Origin: Patellaria atrata CBS 101060
Lineage: Eukaryota > Ascomycota > Dothideomycetes > Patellariales > Patellariaceae
Length of the DNA: 64,000 bases
NCBI GenBank assembly: GCA_010093705.1
Contig: MU006090.1
Span: 1,910,052 to 1,974,051, forward strand
Reading direction: 5' to 3'
Made by a program: the position numbers and the translations under genes. This document shows, piece by piece, positions 1 through 13,666 of the stretch; within the stretch, counting starts at the first letter, position 1, and each line of letters opens with the position of its first letter. The notes beneath the pieces were generated by a model that had not been told where the DNA came from, made no database searches, and saw only the letters and a list, made by a program, of their open reading frames with translations.

Positions 1-1841
1 TGCTCGCGCGCTTCGTGTGGTCCCATTTCTGGCTGTCTTCGAAGTTGTGCGGGTTGTTGTCGAACTCGGGTACACCGCGGTAGCTAGCGTCATGGGGCTC
101 AGCGGGTATGATACCGTAGCGGATCACGCCGTCCGCGGCCTGGTATTCGCCGAGCCGGTAGTTCTTGTTGCGGAGGTGCTCGCGCATCTTGCTGCTAGGA
201 GAGTAAGGGTCCATGGAGCAAAAATCGTCCATGACTTCGGGGTGGTGGAAGAGGGTTGCGACGGATGCGATGGACGAGGGGTCGGAGTATACACCCGTGT
301 TGCGTCGGCATAGCAGGACCATCACACCGATAGTCATGATGGCGGTAAAGATGAGGAAGGCTTCTAGGATACGAGCGACGATGGGGTCGACCGTCAACCG
401 CGGAGGCCAGCATGGATTCTTCGAGCCGGGTTTTCTGATGGGACAATTTTCATAATCGGTGTCGAAGTAGAAAGTTTCCGAAGCTATAGATGGTATGAAA
501 GATACCAGGAAGAAAGTAAATGAGCTCATCAGTATGACCCAGTGTCCTTTCCAGAAACCTTGAACTGGCTCCCACGCAAGATTAGTTGAGAGATAGTATG
601 CGCACAGGGTGTCCTTTGCTGTAGCACCACCCGGCCTAGCCAGTTGGGAGAACGGTTCGATGAGCTTGGTCGTCGCAAAGACTGCATTCCAAATATCTCG
701 GTAGAAAATGGCTACTAAGACAGGCAAATACGCTCCTAGGAAAGTAGTCTTGAAATTCCAGACAAGTACCCTACGCGTATTGCTAGCACCAGTTCCGTCT
801 GTTGCTGTCGAGGCATCGGCGGTGGCTGTCCGAGTCGCAACTAAGATTGGAATAGTACTACCAAGTGAGTTCGTGGTATACTGGATATCTGCTATGAGGG
901 AAGATATGGGCACAACCCTTCCTGCAGAATTGGTGCTAAACATGAACTCATTTCCTGAGGAGGCAACAGGAATGACGTTTCCTTGAGTATCAGTAGTTAA
1001 TACTACCTCTAATGAAGTAGTGAATGTCGTAGGAACAGGTGTGTCCACGGGGAGCACCTGTGTCTCAGAAGGGAAATAGCTCGAAGGTGCATACCCTGGA
1101 GGAGTCGAGCTAGGTGGGAACGTAGGAGTAGGATTCGAGCCTGGTGACGGATCAGCACCAGGCGAAAGGTCAGTACCAGGGGAAGGATCAGCACTTGGGG
1201 AAGGGTCGGCATCGGGTGCTGGTGATGGATCCGGCGTAGGGTCTGGTGTTGGATTTCCAACAGTGGGCGTAGGTAGAACTGGGTCAATTACAACCGTTAC
1301 GTCCACAAAATCCGTTTCGGTTGGCAAGAGAGTCTGGGTTACGGTTTCATCAACAAGATCTGTCCACTGCGGTGTGGATGCGATAAAGGTTGTGTCGTCG
1401 GTTACTGAAGGTGTCTCCTCAATCGGAGCTGGAGTTGGAGACGGAGAGGGAATCAAAGGGTCTGTGACCTCCTGGCGTTGAATAATCTGTCTAACGACAT
1501 CACTGTCTCCGGCATTCAGTCCAAGGACGTTACTACGCTTGTCTAGCACCTCTGCAGTTCTGTCTACGACATCCGCTCCACCAATGCGTGCTTTCCTGGG
1601 TAAAGTTCGCGCTTCATATTCCACAACAGCGAGGAGTGCGAGGGTAATGAGAGTGATCAAAATCAGGGACGGGACACGAAGAATCCATGGACGGTAACAA
1701 TTTCGTCTTGACGGTGGAGAATTGTCTATTACCCTGTGTGTTAGTCTTTGATAACTCTCCAAAGTCCCTCTGAAGCAACGAAAGGGTTCACTTGCGTGTA
1801 TCAGCAACAGCGTATACTGTTTGGTCGGCTTCCTTCGCCAT
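1..1841 (-). CDS. DUF3433-family membrane protein (partial, C-terminus off the left edge)
   Basis: The coding strand reads ATG at 1841, one intron at 1734-1791 (donor GTGAAC, branch CTAAC, acceptor ACACAG), then an open frame to base 1, giving about 594 visible residues. The intron joins AA+G in frame; without it the ATG frame hits a stop after 17 codons. A first membrane helix lies near residues 34-53. A long extracellular-type Pro/Ser/Thr/Asp linker with repeated DPSP units follows (about 75-230). Further helices lie near 350 (LPVLVAIFYRDIWNAVF), 410 and 460. The segment around FYRDIWNAVFATTKLIEPF is typical of fungal DUF3433 proteins, which are multi-spanning and of unknown function. The 3' end is cut by the window. 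Family assignment is by motif memory; the exon structure is read directly. Confidence 0.85.
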
Positions 1842-3189
1842 TTGGTCTAATTTGAATTGAAAAAATCTTTCAAATCTGCATCTGAATCGAAAGATAAACA
1901 ACAACTGGAAGGATGCACCGAAAGATCACACAGTCACTCTACTGTAGGCAGAAACAACGGTCAAAGAAATCACAAGCAGCAACATGATCGAATTATAGTT
2001 TTAATACCAAGGCCATGGCTGAGCTGTCAATCCAGCACCAATATTTTCCAAGTCTTCATGTTTATGGCGCTAAAAGGCTCTACATCGAAATTCCGTTGTC
2101 CAGCACCATCTGGATCGCTGGGTAAAGAGGCTTATGGAGGCTTTTCAAGTTAGTCGAGGCGTAAGTTGGCATAACGCTCTCCCGCTTTTGATGATCGCCA
2201 CTGGACCCAAACCCAAGCTCTTCTTCCTGGACATGTATTTCGGGTGTTGGAACCGTTGATTGGGTCTCCTATTCTTCCCTTTCAGCCTTCCCAAGATAGT
2301 GGCTGATATAGCCAAGAGCACGAGAACCGGATGTTTACAGAGTCCGGAAAAGCACTAATAAATGTTTGCTTTTCAGCTCTATCTATGAGACGGTCGAAAA
2401 GTTTAGATAGACATGAATGAAGAGGATTACCGGTTTCGAAATGCTTCCTAGATGCTTTACGTTCGCCTTGATCGATGATATCGGATTCTGATGCGAAGCT
2501 GAGGTCCGTTTTAGGTGAGACGGAGGGCATAAGCAACTTTTGATGGAGAGTTTAAGGTTTGGGATAAGCGTAGCGATCAACAGCGGATCCAGCCTTTGCA
2601 GACTCGCTTGCTGGGGCCACTAATAGATGCGCCGAGATCTTAGTCCATTCAGCTCATCTCTAGCTAAACACGTGAAAGGGTAATATTACTCCGACTATAT
2701 CAGGACTATTATTAAATTTCAAACGGAAAGTCACGATGCAAGAGAGAGAATTTCAGTTCAACGAGTGGTCTCTAGAGGTATAGTATTTTGCGTTAAAGGA
2801 GTGTCTTAGTAAATCGTAAGTATTATCTTGACTTTGCCCAGAAAGTTTGTACATCATATAGCCATTAAAATTCCGTAATAAAAGGTCCCTTCAGCAAAAA
2901 GAAAATGTAGTCTTCCAGCCCATTACGCCTGGAAGATTTTCCTCTTCTCCGTCAAACTCCGTTATCCACTTCAACCACCACAGCCGATCCGCGCGGTCTG
3001 ATCCCGAAAAATAACAGCAACCGATCAAAATTAGCAGTGCGACCCCAAGTCATCGGCCCGCTCCTCGAAGAAGTTCCAACCAGAGCTCCGTGAATAGAAA
3101 CTACTTCCTTTTCGACGAAGAGAAATTCGCTTGGAACTACGGGCGGACCAAATCTTGAAAGTTGGCCCAGGTGATGGGATCACTCGCGT
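1842..3189. other. intergenic, no gene seen
   Basis: This is 1.35 kb between two minus-strand genes. Open frames here are short (under 100 codons), lack recognisable motifs and do not join through plausible splice sites. It presumably holds the promoter of the DUF3433 gene and the 3' end of the next gene. No repeats stand out. Confidence 0.6.
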
Positions 3190-3558
3190 CTAGATGCGTC
3201 CGTCGAGAACCTCAAAGATCCCACCCACCGCTCCGTCGAAGTGAACATCTGGTCTGGGTTCGAACATGTTCAACTCTTGAGCAAAGCTTCGTCGCTCTTC
3301 CTGCATCTCCAGATCAAGCATGCTTGGCTTACGACGGAGGGCTAACGCCGCTGCGAGGGAGGAAGCATTCGATGTAGTGCTTGACGTTGATAGAGCTGAT
3401 GACGGTGTGACGGTCAACGGTGAGGTGGAAGAGATGGTAGATGATGAGGAAGATGTTGAACGAGAGCGAGAGGACTGGCGGACTGGAGAGAAGGCCGTCT
3501 TGAGTCGACGAAGGGAAGGGGTTCCACGGAAGGAAGAGCTAAAACGGGAGTTACGCAT
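3190..3558 (-). CDS. small Ser-rich hypothetical protein, 122 aa
   Basis: A single-exon frame of 122 codons. The N-terminal half is basic and very Ser/Thr-rich (runs of SSSS, SRSRSTSS), suggesting disorder and phosphorylation. It is followed by an Ala-rich patch with ALRRKPSMLDLEMQEERR and a C-terminal segment ending GGIFEVLDGRI. Short Ser-rich ascomycete proteins with a KPS-[IM]-x-[DL]-[EL]-E helix and a conserved C-terminal tail look like this, but I cannot name a function. An antisense frame at 3320-3703 overlaps; its composition (Arg/Glu/Val-rich, no low-complexity logic) looks like a shadow. I prefer the minus strand. Confidence 0.65.
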   Translation of the reverse strand: MRNSRFSSSFRGTPSLRRLKTAFSPVRQSSRSRSTSSSSSTISSTSPLTVTPSSALSTSSTTSNASSLAAALALRRKPSMLDLEMQEERRSFAQELNMFEPRPDVHFDGAVGGIFEVLDGRI

Positions 3559-5487
3559 GTTGACCGGTGGTAGTATGAGGCCTCGGATGATGGTGAGGTG
3601 TTATTTTATGGTAGCGACGTCAGGTACCTTCGTCAGGAAATGGACTGAAGGCGTATGCTTTAGGTTTATAAGTCTAATGCAAACACCAATTGTTCTAAGA
3701 TGAAGGTGCAAAGCGTGAAGAGTCAATCCTGAATGTTCAATAGAACGAAGGATCGTTTAGGAGGAAGCGAATGAAAGCAGAACGACCTGTCGTTCGCGGT
3801 AATAGGTTTGGCCGTGGAATGTAAAAGCGAAGGTGGAGCTCCTTGACGGTCAACCGAGTAACGGATTCCCTAAATAGAGCAAAGCAAGAACAAGCTTGAC
3901 TCTTTAAATGGAAGAGAAGAAGCCACAAAGAAGGGACGAAATTAAAACTTTGCAGGAGCAATGTCAAAGCCAGGACACGGAACGAAAGCAAGATTAAAAA
4001 AAGGGCGTAATCGGCTCGCAGGGAGGGCATAATATATGAAAGTCTTCGATACGGTTCGGTGGAGAAACGGTCAGGGACTCAGGGAGATGGCGCACCAAGC
4101 GTTTCTGAGTGTTTGTCAATCAATCGCTGGATTCACTGGATTGCTTGTAACAGATTTCCTAGATGGGGCAAGGACTTGTATCACAATTTAATCGCGTCCT
4201 TGGGAGATCAAGCGAGCTTCAGGTTTCATCTGCATATGAACTCACAGGCGCAGCAACGAACTTCGATAGCTTGCGAAGTATTCCGTTGCTTATAGTCGTT
4301 TGAACAACCGTCGACCGTGGGATACGAAATATTGTGTTGTACTTGCCTCCCAACAAGTGAATCGTCCACGGCTAATGCATATTCTAAAGAGTTCACGGAT
4401 GAGCACCTACCATTCAGAGTGAACACAACAGATATGAGACGCGTACACCTCAGCAACCAGGTAGGACGAGCGTAGATCAGTACCGCGGTGCAGAGTGAAA
4501 ATTTGATGCTTTAGTGCCTTGATAGTAACCATGTAGTTGTAAACACGAGATGGATACGGTCACCAGCAAGGTCCAGAGGAAAAGATGAAAGGAGAGGCAT
4601 TATCGATTGTTCGTTGTTGCACTTTGGCTTGCTGTATCGGGACTAGTGCCAGGGGTAGGACATGCTTCGAGACATCATTCTGCGACAGACGCGACACGCT
4701 CTTAGGAAGGCCGCCGATTTATCCCATGTAAAAGAGACTTTTCATGAGACACTGACACTTCACTATCACATCGTGGGCTGAGCTCTCCATGGCCCACGTC
4801 TCACCATTGAGAATTCACCGAAACACGCGCATGCACCAACGAGCTGCGACGAACGGTGGGGAAACGGGAGAGAAAACAAAGCAGAGGAATCATGATTTGA
4901 CTCATCGTGCTCATCACTTATTATAATTTGAAGTCGGGGTTTCTTATTAGCTAATTACTAGTCTACGGGATCTCTTGAGATGAAAACTGTAGGGCTATAT
5001 CGGGGACACAAAGAGACTGTAAGGTTGACGCGTCTAGAAAATGTACGGGTACTACGATTATCTGAATGCCGTGAGTGTGACCGTTCTATAGAGTATCCGA
5101 GGAAGTGTTTACTAATAAGGAGCCAAAATCAACGCCATCGCTATGCGAAGCTGCATATCCCTTGCAGTGCCGACTTTCCACCATGAGAGATAGAGTACAG
5201 AGTGAGAATAAAACGTTAAATGCTCGGCCGTAGCATACTCCTTCCGATACCGAACACCATCATCCATCATCCCAAACGTTGTTGAGACCTGGCAATCCCA
5301 TATACTCCAAAGCACGGCCTCTGAACCTGAAGCCCGCTAAAACCACCACCGAAAGTCTCTTATCATACCGAATCCGACGTGGATCTTATTCACCCTCCAA
5401 CCCATGCATGGTCGCTGTCGATCATACCGTGTTCTCATAATCGTACATATGAAATTAGACGAAACGTGACCATCACACTATCTTCGT
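3559..5487. other. intergenic, no gene seen
   Basis: This is 1.9 kb between the small Ser-rich gene and the 3' end of cch1. Frames of 60-100 codons occur on both strands, but none shows domain-like composition or chains into exons. It contains the presumed promoter of the Ser-rich gene and the cch1 3' UTR. Nothing else was recognised. Confidence 0.6.
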
Positions 5488-8400
5488 TCAAGGCCTGCCA
5501 GACGGGGGTCGTCTCTGCGTGAAACTCCTTCTTATACTTTCTCCCCATGCGGAATTGTCTAGCACTTCTAGAACATCCTGCGCGCTGACGCTGCTATTCT
5601 GTCTGCTGCGAGTGCCTGGCTCCAGTGACGGTCCACTTGCCTCTAGAGGGCTTGGAGGTCGACTTCCTAAAGCTTCTGCAAGCTGCCATTCGCTCTGGTC
5701 ATCTGAAGCTGTGTAACGATGTGAAGTACTCGATGGCGTATGCCTATGCGTTAGCTGACCTGGGAACGTAGACTGCGTCGGAGATGCATTCGGCGTGATC
5801 TGTACTGAGTTAGACCTACTGCGCATATGTGTTGATGGTGGCGAAACTGATCGTGACCGGCCGCTCAGATCAACTGGTGAAAACATGAGCGATGGTGAAA
5901 AGGGATCGTCAACCTGAGCGCCACCGCTCGTGATATCTTCATCATCAACAAAGATCTCTGGAACAGTGAAGGTCGGGATCGCAGTCATACGCCCAGCATT
6001 CTTCCCCTCTTGGATACGGCGGAACCTGCGGTTCCAGTAGAGAGTGTCGAAGAACCCAATCACTACATTACGATGCACAGCTTCCTGCACACGTTGAAGC
6101 CTTGCACGACGACGTAAGAACTCCTCAAGCCTACACGGGTTCAGTTAGAATTCGATAGAAATCGTACAGATGTAGAATGGCAAGATTCCACGTACCGGAG
6201 ACTCTTATTGTCATTAATTACTTTGTAATGTGCAAGGATCATGAGGAGGGCGTTGAAGCTAATGCCTTTATCTGGATCTGCAGAGACTAATACCTCCTCA
6301 TAAAATTGGTTCATGCGTGCCCTTCTACGACGTATCTCCTTGATGGGTAGTTCCCTTAACCTTCGATTCAGCTTTTTGAGATCAAGCTCAGTGACCTCCG
6401 TATGATTGTCGAGTGGAAGTTCCGATGTTCTTTTCGATGCGCTGCAGTCTTCAATGATCCTACGAACAGTGAAATCACCGTCGTAGATTCGCATTTCAAA
6501 GATGCCGGATAATTCCTAATCAAATTATCAATAACTGGATGATTTTAGAGTGCACGTTGGACTTACTCCTAAAAGTCTGGGAAACTTGTCTTTCAGAATG
6601 AAACCAGTTCCATCTGGATCAAATTCCGCCCATGCTTGTTTAAAGCGGCGAATTTCTTCCCGGCTAATGACCGACAATCCACTGCTTCGCTGATAGACGT
6701 AACTAAAACTCTCATAGATGAGTGAGACGAACAAATTCACGAAGATATACATGCTCAGAATATTCCACGATATGAAGATGGCGCGGGCCCATTCTGGGCT
6801 ACCACAGTCGCCACGAATGATCTTTCCATCTGCTACACAAAGCGGAGGTGTGACGGTAGCAAAGTCTTCCATAATTTGGTTCCAACCTTCACCGATACTA
6901 GTCCTGAATAGAAGGATAAGTGCCTTTGGTACAGTGCGGAAGTTTATATTTCCGTTTTCGTTTGCATTGAACCTCGTGAGTCCAAAGGTCTGTGTCAGGG
7001 CAATTGCGTATACAAGGAAAAGTACAAACCATGTGGCCATAAGGTTTCCAATAGCAGAGAGACTAGCAGCAGCTGTTTTAAAGAGTTGATCTAACTGGTT
7101 ATTACGGGGAATTAGGAGAAGGGCGATCGAGACAAGACAGAGCTTGTGTATCTGAACGTAGAGCCTTTGCCGAAAGTTGGATAATAGTAGCACCGTTGTA
7201 ATGAGGGTTCCCGAAATTGCAAAGATTGAGTAGACATCCCAGGAACTTTTGCGAAACCTGGTCCAGGTAAGGCCAATGATGCGAACAACGATGTTGGCTA
7301 CATAAATCATCGTCAGGAGGAGAAAAACGTAGTCTGGTTTCATTAGAATGCATGCGATTAGCTCTGAGCTGAAGCTGGACATACCTCGACTTCTTTCCCA
7401 GTAGAAGTTCCCGGGATAATATTCCACACAAAGTAAGACTAGATGGAGGATCAAGACACCTGTAATGAATCTTTGCCATCGACCAGTTTTTCTTACCGCG
7501 CGCTTATAGCACCATTCTTCCCATGTTTCTCGCTTTTTGGATGAGGATGGCCTTTTAGATGGAGAAATCTGGCGTAGCAACTTCCTTAACTCTAGCCACG
7601 ATCTTTGATCAGTAGTTAAATAAGCTACTCCTGTTTGTTCTGTGTAATTTCGCATGAAAACGGAGACGAATAGTGTCAGCACGAAGACCGCACCAAGCAA
7701 GTTGAAGGCGATGAAGAAGACGGCATTGCCTTGAGAGGCGAACGGTCTTGGTTGCTTGAAAACGCCGGTGATACTCTCCGCAGCCCACATCACATCGGTC
7801 CAACCTTCCTGTGAGACAATCTGGAAGAGGATGAATAGCGAACCTCCGAAATTATCGAAATCGAAATAGGGGTTGGAGACGGTCCGGGGAGCCAACACTT
7901 CCCATCCAAATGGAGTACTGACATACTCCCCAACGCAGTCGTTGAGATCAAAAATACCTGATCCATCATCGTTGCAGAATTTCATTCTCCCATTGAAGAG
8001 ATTTAAACCGTATATCGCAAATGGAACTAACAAGCTTAGAGAGACAAAAGCAGCCTAATCGCATTAATGACGAAATTCTTTAAAGTAAATGGACAAGTGA
8101 CTTACCGAAATTACCTTCCACATCCCCTTGACAATGACTGAGTGGAAAGTTTCCCGAGCACTATCGCTGACATTGAGCAGTCGAAGAGCCCTAAGAGCTT
8201 TAAAGGCCCCAACAGCTCTCGAAATTGCTCCTTCGTTGACCAAAGATGTCCCCACATTGATCCACAAGGTCACTAAGACTATACCATCTATGAATCCCCA
8301 GGATCCGCGGAAGTAAGCATTAGGGGTCCAGAAAAAGCCATCAGCAATGACCTTGATGGTGGCTTCAATCGTGAATAAGATGGCAAATCCCATATCCGTG

Positions 8401-11400
8401 AAGACGAACCAGTTTTTCACGCTGAATTTATGGTTTTCGAAGTACTCCTTCTGATATAAAGGCGTGGTAACGCAAGCAAGGAGGACCATCGCAACGATGG
8501 CGGCATAAATAAAAGCCGAGAATGCGTACCATACCGGGGTTGATGGTGCCACGCCTTCAATTCTCTCGCCGCCACGTCCAGCACCTACGATCCGTTGGCA
8601 GAGTTTACGTATGCGGTTGTCTGGAGCGAAGATGAACAGAGACACATTGTACGACTTATGCTTCCGTAGGTATTCCCTTTGCGCTATCTTACGCCTTTCC
8701 GTGGCCGCGACGACTTCCTTTGCCATTAATCGGGGGTCAAGGTCCTGGTATGCTTTGGAAAACTCTAGACGAGAGTAGAATGGGTTAGGCTCCTTGTTGC
8801 GTACTAGACTAAGGGCTCGCTCCCATAGTGAAGAAATCCATCCGGCAGAGACTACCATTGTTGGTTGATGCCTAAGACCTAGGTGAGGTTCATCATGTGA
8901 AGGTGTTTCGAGCGGTTGTTCGTTCTGATCGTCCAGGAAATCTCTGACAACAGCATCTTTAAGTAGCATTTCTGTAGCCGCAGAGCCATAATCCAAGGGA
9001 TCTCTGCGTCGAGCGCTCGCTTGACCCAATTTGAAGATGGATGATAATGAAAGATTACCGTGGGATGATCCGCCGAGCTCCTTCTGTTGCAAGAATGCTT
9101 TAACTTGTTGCAATCGCTTCTCATCCTCTGATACGTCGAAGTTCTCCTGAATGACAGCAATGAACATATTCAAGACAATGAAGTTGGCCAAAATGTACCA
9201 GAGAATGAAAAATGCTGCGCCCATCCACCCTGTATTATGCCTCACGTCAAATGTAGTCACGTTGTATAAAATTTCTGTCCAGTTCTCGCTCGAGAGCACC
9301 TGGTACATCCCAAGAAAGGAGTTGTAGATAGTCGCAAACGTGACTTGAATGGTCTCTCCATCAGCATTTACGGGAGGGATTTCACCACGAAACATTTGCG
9401 CAGCGAAGATGGCGGCAAGGAATGTTAGAAGGAATACAAAAAGGATAAGGTTCAGAAGACCAGTGACATTCCCTAGGACGATCATGATGAGGTCCCGAGT
9501 TAAAGACACAGCAAGAACAACCCGGTATATCCGCATGATTTGGAAGATCGTCAGCCATTGGTAAGCTTGACCTGAGTTGTGTATCTTGGGTATCTGCATG
9601 ATTGCCGTAATTACTGCTATAGCGAGATCCACCATATTCTGTTTCGAACGGAAGAAGTCCCGGCGGTACGCGACCATGCGGGATCCTATGTCGAGGACAA
9701 GAATAAGTGTGACGACAGTTTCAGAACCATTGATGAAGCGTTCTCTACTATCGCTCATGCTAGCGCTACGTAAGGCCTGACAGACCAAACCATAGGCAAT
9801 GACCACGATCCAAACCCAAAAAGTCTTATCGTAGAATTCTTTCAGAGTGTCCTTCTTGCGCTGGGACTCCATCTCTAAGTCGTTTTCCTCGTCCAATTGA
9901 GGCACATCCTCTTCTGCAGTGAAGGCACTCGCTTTGCTCTCCTCTCGAATAACTTGAAATGAAGAAGTAATGACTGCGATAAGCAAGTTGATCAACCAGA
10001 GTGTCATGATCACGATACCAGCTGCGAAGAAGAGTGATGCAGCGAGATACTCGCTATCAGTGAGGTAATACATCAAGTCCGAAAACGTATTCGATGACAT
10101 TAGAACAAATACGAGCTCCAAGGACTGAAAGATATTGTCGAAGCTTACTGTACCATTATATGGATTATCACCCTCGACGCAGAGAGAATTCTGTGGGCAT
10201 AAGAACCCTTTATGCTTAGACGTCCCATTTTGGCCGTCAGCTTTGAGCCAGGGCATTTTATTTCCTTCTTTGTCGAGATAACCACCACAAAACTGGAATT
10301 CTCCAATAGCATTATTGGTAAAGTTCTTTATCCCCTCTGGATCCACCCAGACGCAGGTTCTTCGGAAACTTGACTTGAAGCTTTGTACACCGATAATGGC
10401 GAAGAGAAGCCAAAAAAAGCTGATCAGGAATGCAACATTTACAAGAAGCGGAGCAGCTTTCTTCAGACTTCGGAGGATAACTGTGGTGCCACTTGTAAGG
10501 CTGAGCAGTCTCAAGATGCGTAAACAGCTGAGCATGCGAAAGACATATGCGTGTCTGCTATGTTCAACACCGAATACACTGATGCAGAAGCTAATCCAAA
10601 ACGATACTACAGCAAGGAAATCCAATCTATTGAACGAGTGGCGAAGAAACGCACGGTGGGCCAGTCTAGCGCGCTGTTGCTGTCTTGAGTCTCCAGAAAT
10701 ATCCGGATATATTTGGTTAGTCGTGAAGGTCCGAATGATAGAAGGACCGAACGTGGTATCAGTACGTTTTACGGATGGCTGACGTTCGGGCGCTAGGATG
10801 GATTGAGCCTTTTGTATTACCGCCTGTCTGATGCTCAGTTGTCGATTGATTGTACTGTACTCCACGGGATTAATGATAAAGCCAGAGACAATGACTCTAA
10901 TGATAATTTCGATCGTGTAGATAATGAACAGAACCAGGAGGCCCCAGTTAATCCAAGAATCCCAAAATCGCTTTGGGCGCGGATGATCGACAACATCACT
11001 TGCCGCATCTACAGTGAGCAGTACGGTCTGGATAATGATAAGGACAAGGAGGACGGGTTCAGTAGCAGGGTGAACTAATAGGTCACAAAGTTTTTGTCTC
11101 AACCTGTTGTCCGCGGAAAATATACCAAGAGATTTCCCCCGTAACGGGTTCTGATATTTCCATCCAGTACCCGCAGGGAACTCAGGTGGCGCGGTGAGCT
11201 TCTCAACAGGAGATTCGGAACCATAAGTTCCATCGTGACCGAATTCTGGTTCCTCGGGTACTGATTGTCGCTCCTGACGTCGATATGGTTTGACGGAAGA
11301 TTTACGTCTTATACTCCTCTCAGCTAGCTCCGGTTCGTTACTCAAATTGACAACACGCTGAGACATATTACGAACGATAGTCCCGGCTCTGTGTAGTGGG

Positions 11401-12167
11401 GATGAAGCGGATCCTCTGCGGTTGTGCTGTGGTTCCGTTGCTCCTATTTCAGCCACATGTAGAGAATCTCCAAACCTTGCACTAGGTGAAGGTCCCTCAG
11501 GAGTAAGAAAACGTACACTCTGGAAGCTGGTTCTATGATGACGTTGTCCTACAGGTGTAGAATGCTCAGCGCCGCTGATAGGTTGTAGGTTTCTTGAGTT
11601 CGTTAAGGGTGCAGTATCGGAATAAGAGGGAGAGAAGTAACCCTGCTGGTCCTCCACGTCATTGGTCGCGGGTGTATTCACAATAGTTCCAGGAGTAGTC
11701 AAAGACTGCGAACTATCTCTACTCCCATCCCCGTACGGTGCAATCCACGGGGATGATTCGCGCTGGGTCTCCCCTTGAAAACTTAACCCAGCAAACCCTA
11801 TGGCGGCTTGGAATCCGCCCACATCGTCGATTGGAGAGATATCGGCCGCCTCATGATGAGAATGTTGGAAACTAGTCTGTAGTGGCGGTGATGCTATGCT
11901 TCGTGAGGATTCACCGTTCCTTCTCATCGTCGGACTAGGTGAACGCTCAATGATAGGAGCATATCTTGAGCCCCAACTTGTTCTCGCCGTGAGAGATTCT
12001 CTATTTCTTAACAAATCCCTACCCCGATCACTTAACGTCCTACGGTGTTCCGCCCTGCCTTGACCTTCATATTCATGATTATCTGGTGGCCTGTGGAGAT
12101 CTCTGAGAGGTATTGATTGGAGTGGGGAGGAGCGGTTGCGCCTATGGTTAGGATCGGTTGGGTCCAT
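5488..12167 (-). CDS. cch1: voltage-gated calcium channel alpha subunit Cch1
   Basis: High-affinity plasma-membrane Ca2+ channel, the pore subunit that works with Mid1 in fungal calcium entry and stress or pheromone responses. Four exons; introns at 8055-8105, 6516-6566 and 6131-6195, all in phase, giving 2170 aa (usual size for Cch1). A disordered Ser/Arg-rich N-terminus (1-340) precedes four six-helix repeats, at roughly 355-760, 790-1030, 1225-1500 and 1540-1800. Pore loops read LMSSNTFSDL (I), VLSSENWTEI (II), IVSQEGWTDV (III) and TSIGEGWNQI (IV), so the filter positions are N/E/E/E. S4-like helices are clear in I (RILRLLSL) and III (LRALRLLNV), weaker in IV. An EF-hand-like segment (WAEFDPDGTGFI) sits near 1830, after the last S6. 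A Ser-rich cytoplasmic tail follows. Identification is firm. Confidence 0.96.
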
Positions 12168-13666
12168 TGATGACTAGGTTTCTGAAGACGCTCCGAATTT
12201 TGCTGGAATACTTCATCGGGTCGAAGAAGGGATTATATTAGCGCAAGTTATTTCGTAGATCTGCGTTGCGATTTTAGACGATAAGACGAGGAGTGAATGC
12301 GAAATGGGAGGCCCAGCCTTTTCCGCAGTGGTAGAATGAGGGATTTTATTATAGTGAAGGTGTATGTTCAATTAGGGAAGAGTTCATGTACTCATAAGTC
12401 GCGATCTAGACGTTTCCAGGTCGCAGAGGTGGTGGTGTTGAAGGTAAGGTGAGGTTGCAAGGTTGCGCGTCAGCCTTCAGGTACAGATAGAAATTATGGG
12501 GTGTTATGGATGCTTCGCTGCATTTAGCTGCTTACACACGTCTGTACGAAGATCAACAGGGTCGATGCTTGGCTAGTAAATCTATAGCAAGAACTAACAT
12601 GTTTTTGAATTAACGAGTTCCTTTAAGAACTGTATTTTATCATCTGCCTCAGTTTCAATTGACATCAGTACTCCGTACGGAGAAGTTTACAAGTCAAGAT
12701 AGTCGCACTCCCTGACTAAATATCACGAACCCCTCTCGAACATGTGAAAAGCTGAAGAGCTCGCCCTATGCTGAGAAGTGCTATTCTTAGTAACCAACGT
12801 TCCTAAATTACCTGACAGATAGCATGATGGTTCGCACAGAACACAACCCTAAAATGAAATGTGTATTATTTGTTGATACCGCTTTGTATTCCGTAGGTCA
12901 ACAGAAAACCGTCAAAACTGATGAGTATCTTCGTGAATAGGAGCCATCACGCGCCCCAACTGACAGCCTGCATAATCCTGCCTTCGGAGTGGGCGAGTTT
13001 GCTAGAGCTGAAAGTGTATCATCCATTGAGCAGTCCTCAGCACTACGATAATATTGACCAAAAATAGGGATTTCTAGGCATAATACTACCATAGACCTAA
13101 CAGAATGTCCGTCAAGATGCAGTAGGTAAGGCAAGCCGTGGATGAGAGACGACATACAATATCACAGCCGGTCTTTCGGCAATAAGGTATGCTGATACGT
13201 AGGGTACTCACGATACTCCATACTGTTCAAGTGGAGACGAGAGACTATCCGATACCTTAAATTGAACCTGATGCAATCTGGTGGACGGCTATCTTGTTTA
13301 CCTAAGGTGCTCTTCTAGGATATTGTATAACTGTATATCTCCGAATAATGTGACAGAATGTGAGGTGGTTAGAATTGAAGTTGTGGGCGTTGGGCAGGGA
13401 TAATTTACGGCTGTCCCGCTTTCGGTACCTAGACTTTGCCAAGCCGCAACGCGAACTTCATCATTCCAGAAAGTTTGGAGGTCGCTCCGAGCCTCACCCA
13501 GCACCAGAATTAGACAAGCCACGCCCTCCATTCGGCCCTATATCCGATTCACGCCTTCTCCAGTCAAACACTATATTAACGCGTATAGCTTATACCCTTT
13601 GCTGCCCTAAAAGATCTATCTCTCCGCCGCAAAGAACGCGTCGCCGCCAGGCACGCCATCCCAATC
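12168..13666. other. divergent promoter region, no gene seen
   Basis: This is 1.5 kb between the divergently transcribed cch1 and PHD-finger genes. Frames of up to 85 codons (for example 12898-13155 minus) have no recognisable features. It should carry both promoters and leaders; no strong TATA box or repeat was identified. Confidence 0.6.

Noticed and set aside
3320-3703. Plus-strand 127-codon frame opposite the small Ser-rich gene
   Set aside because: Its charged, motif-free composition fits a shadow of the Ser-rich minus-strand frame.
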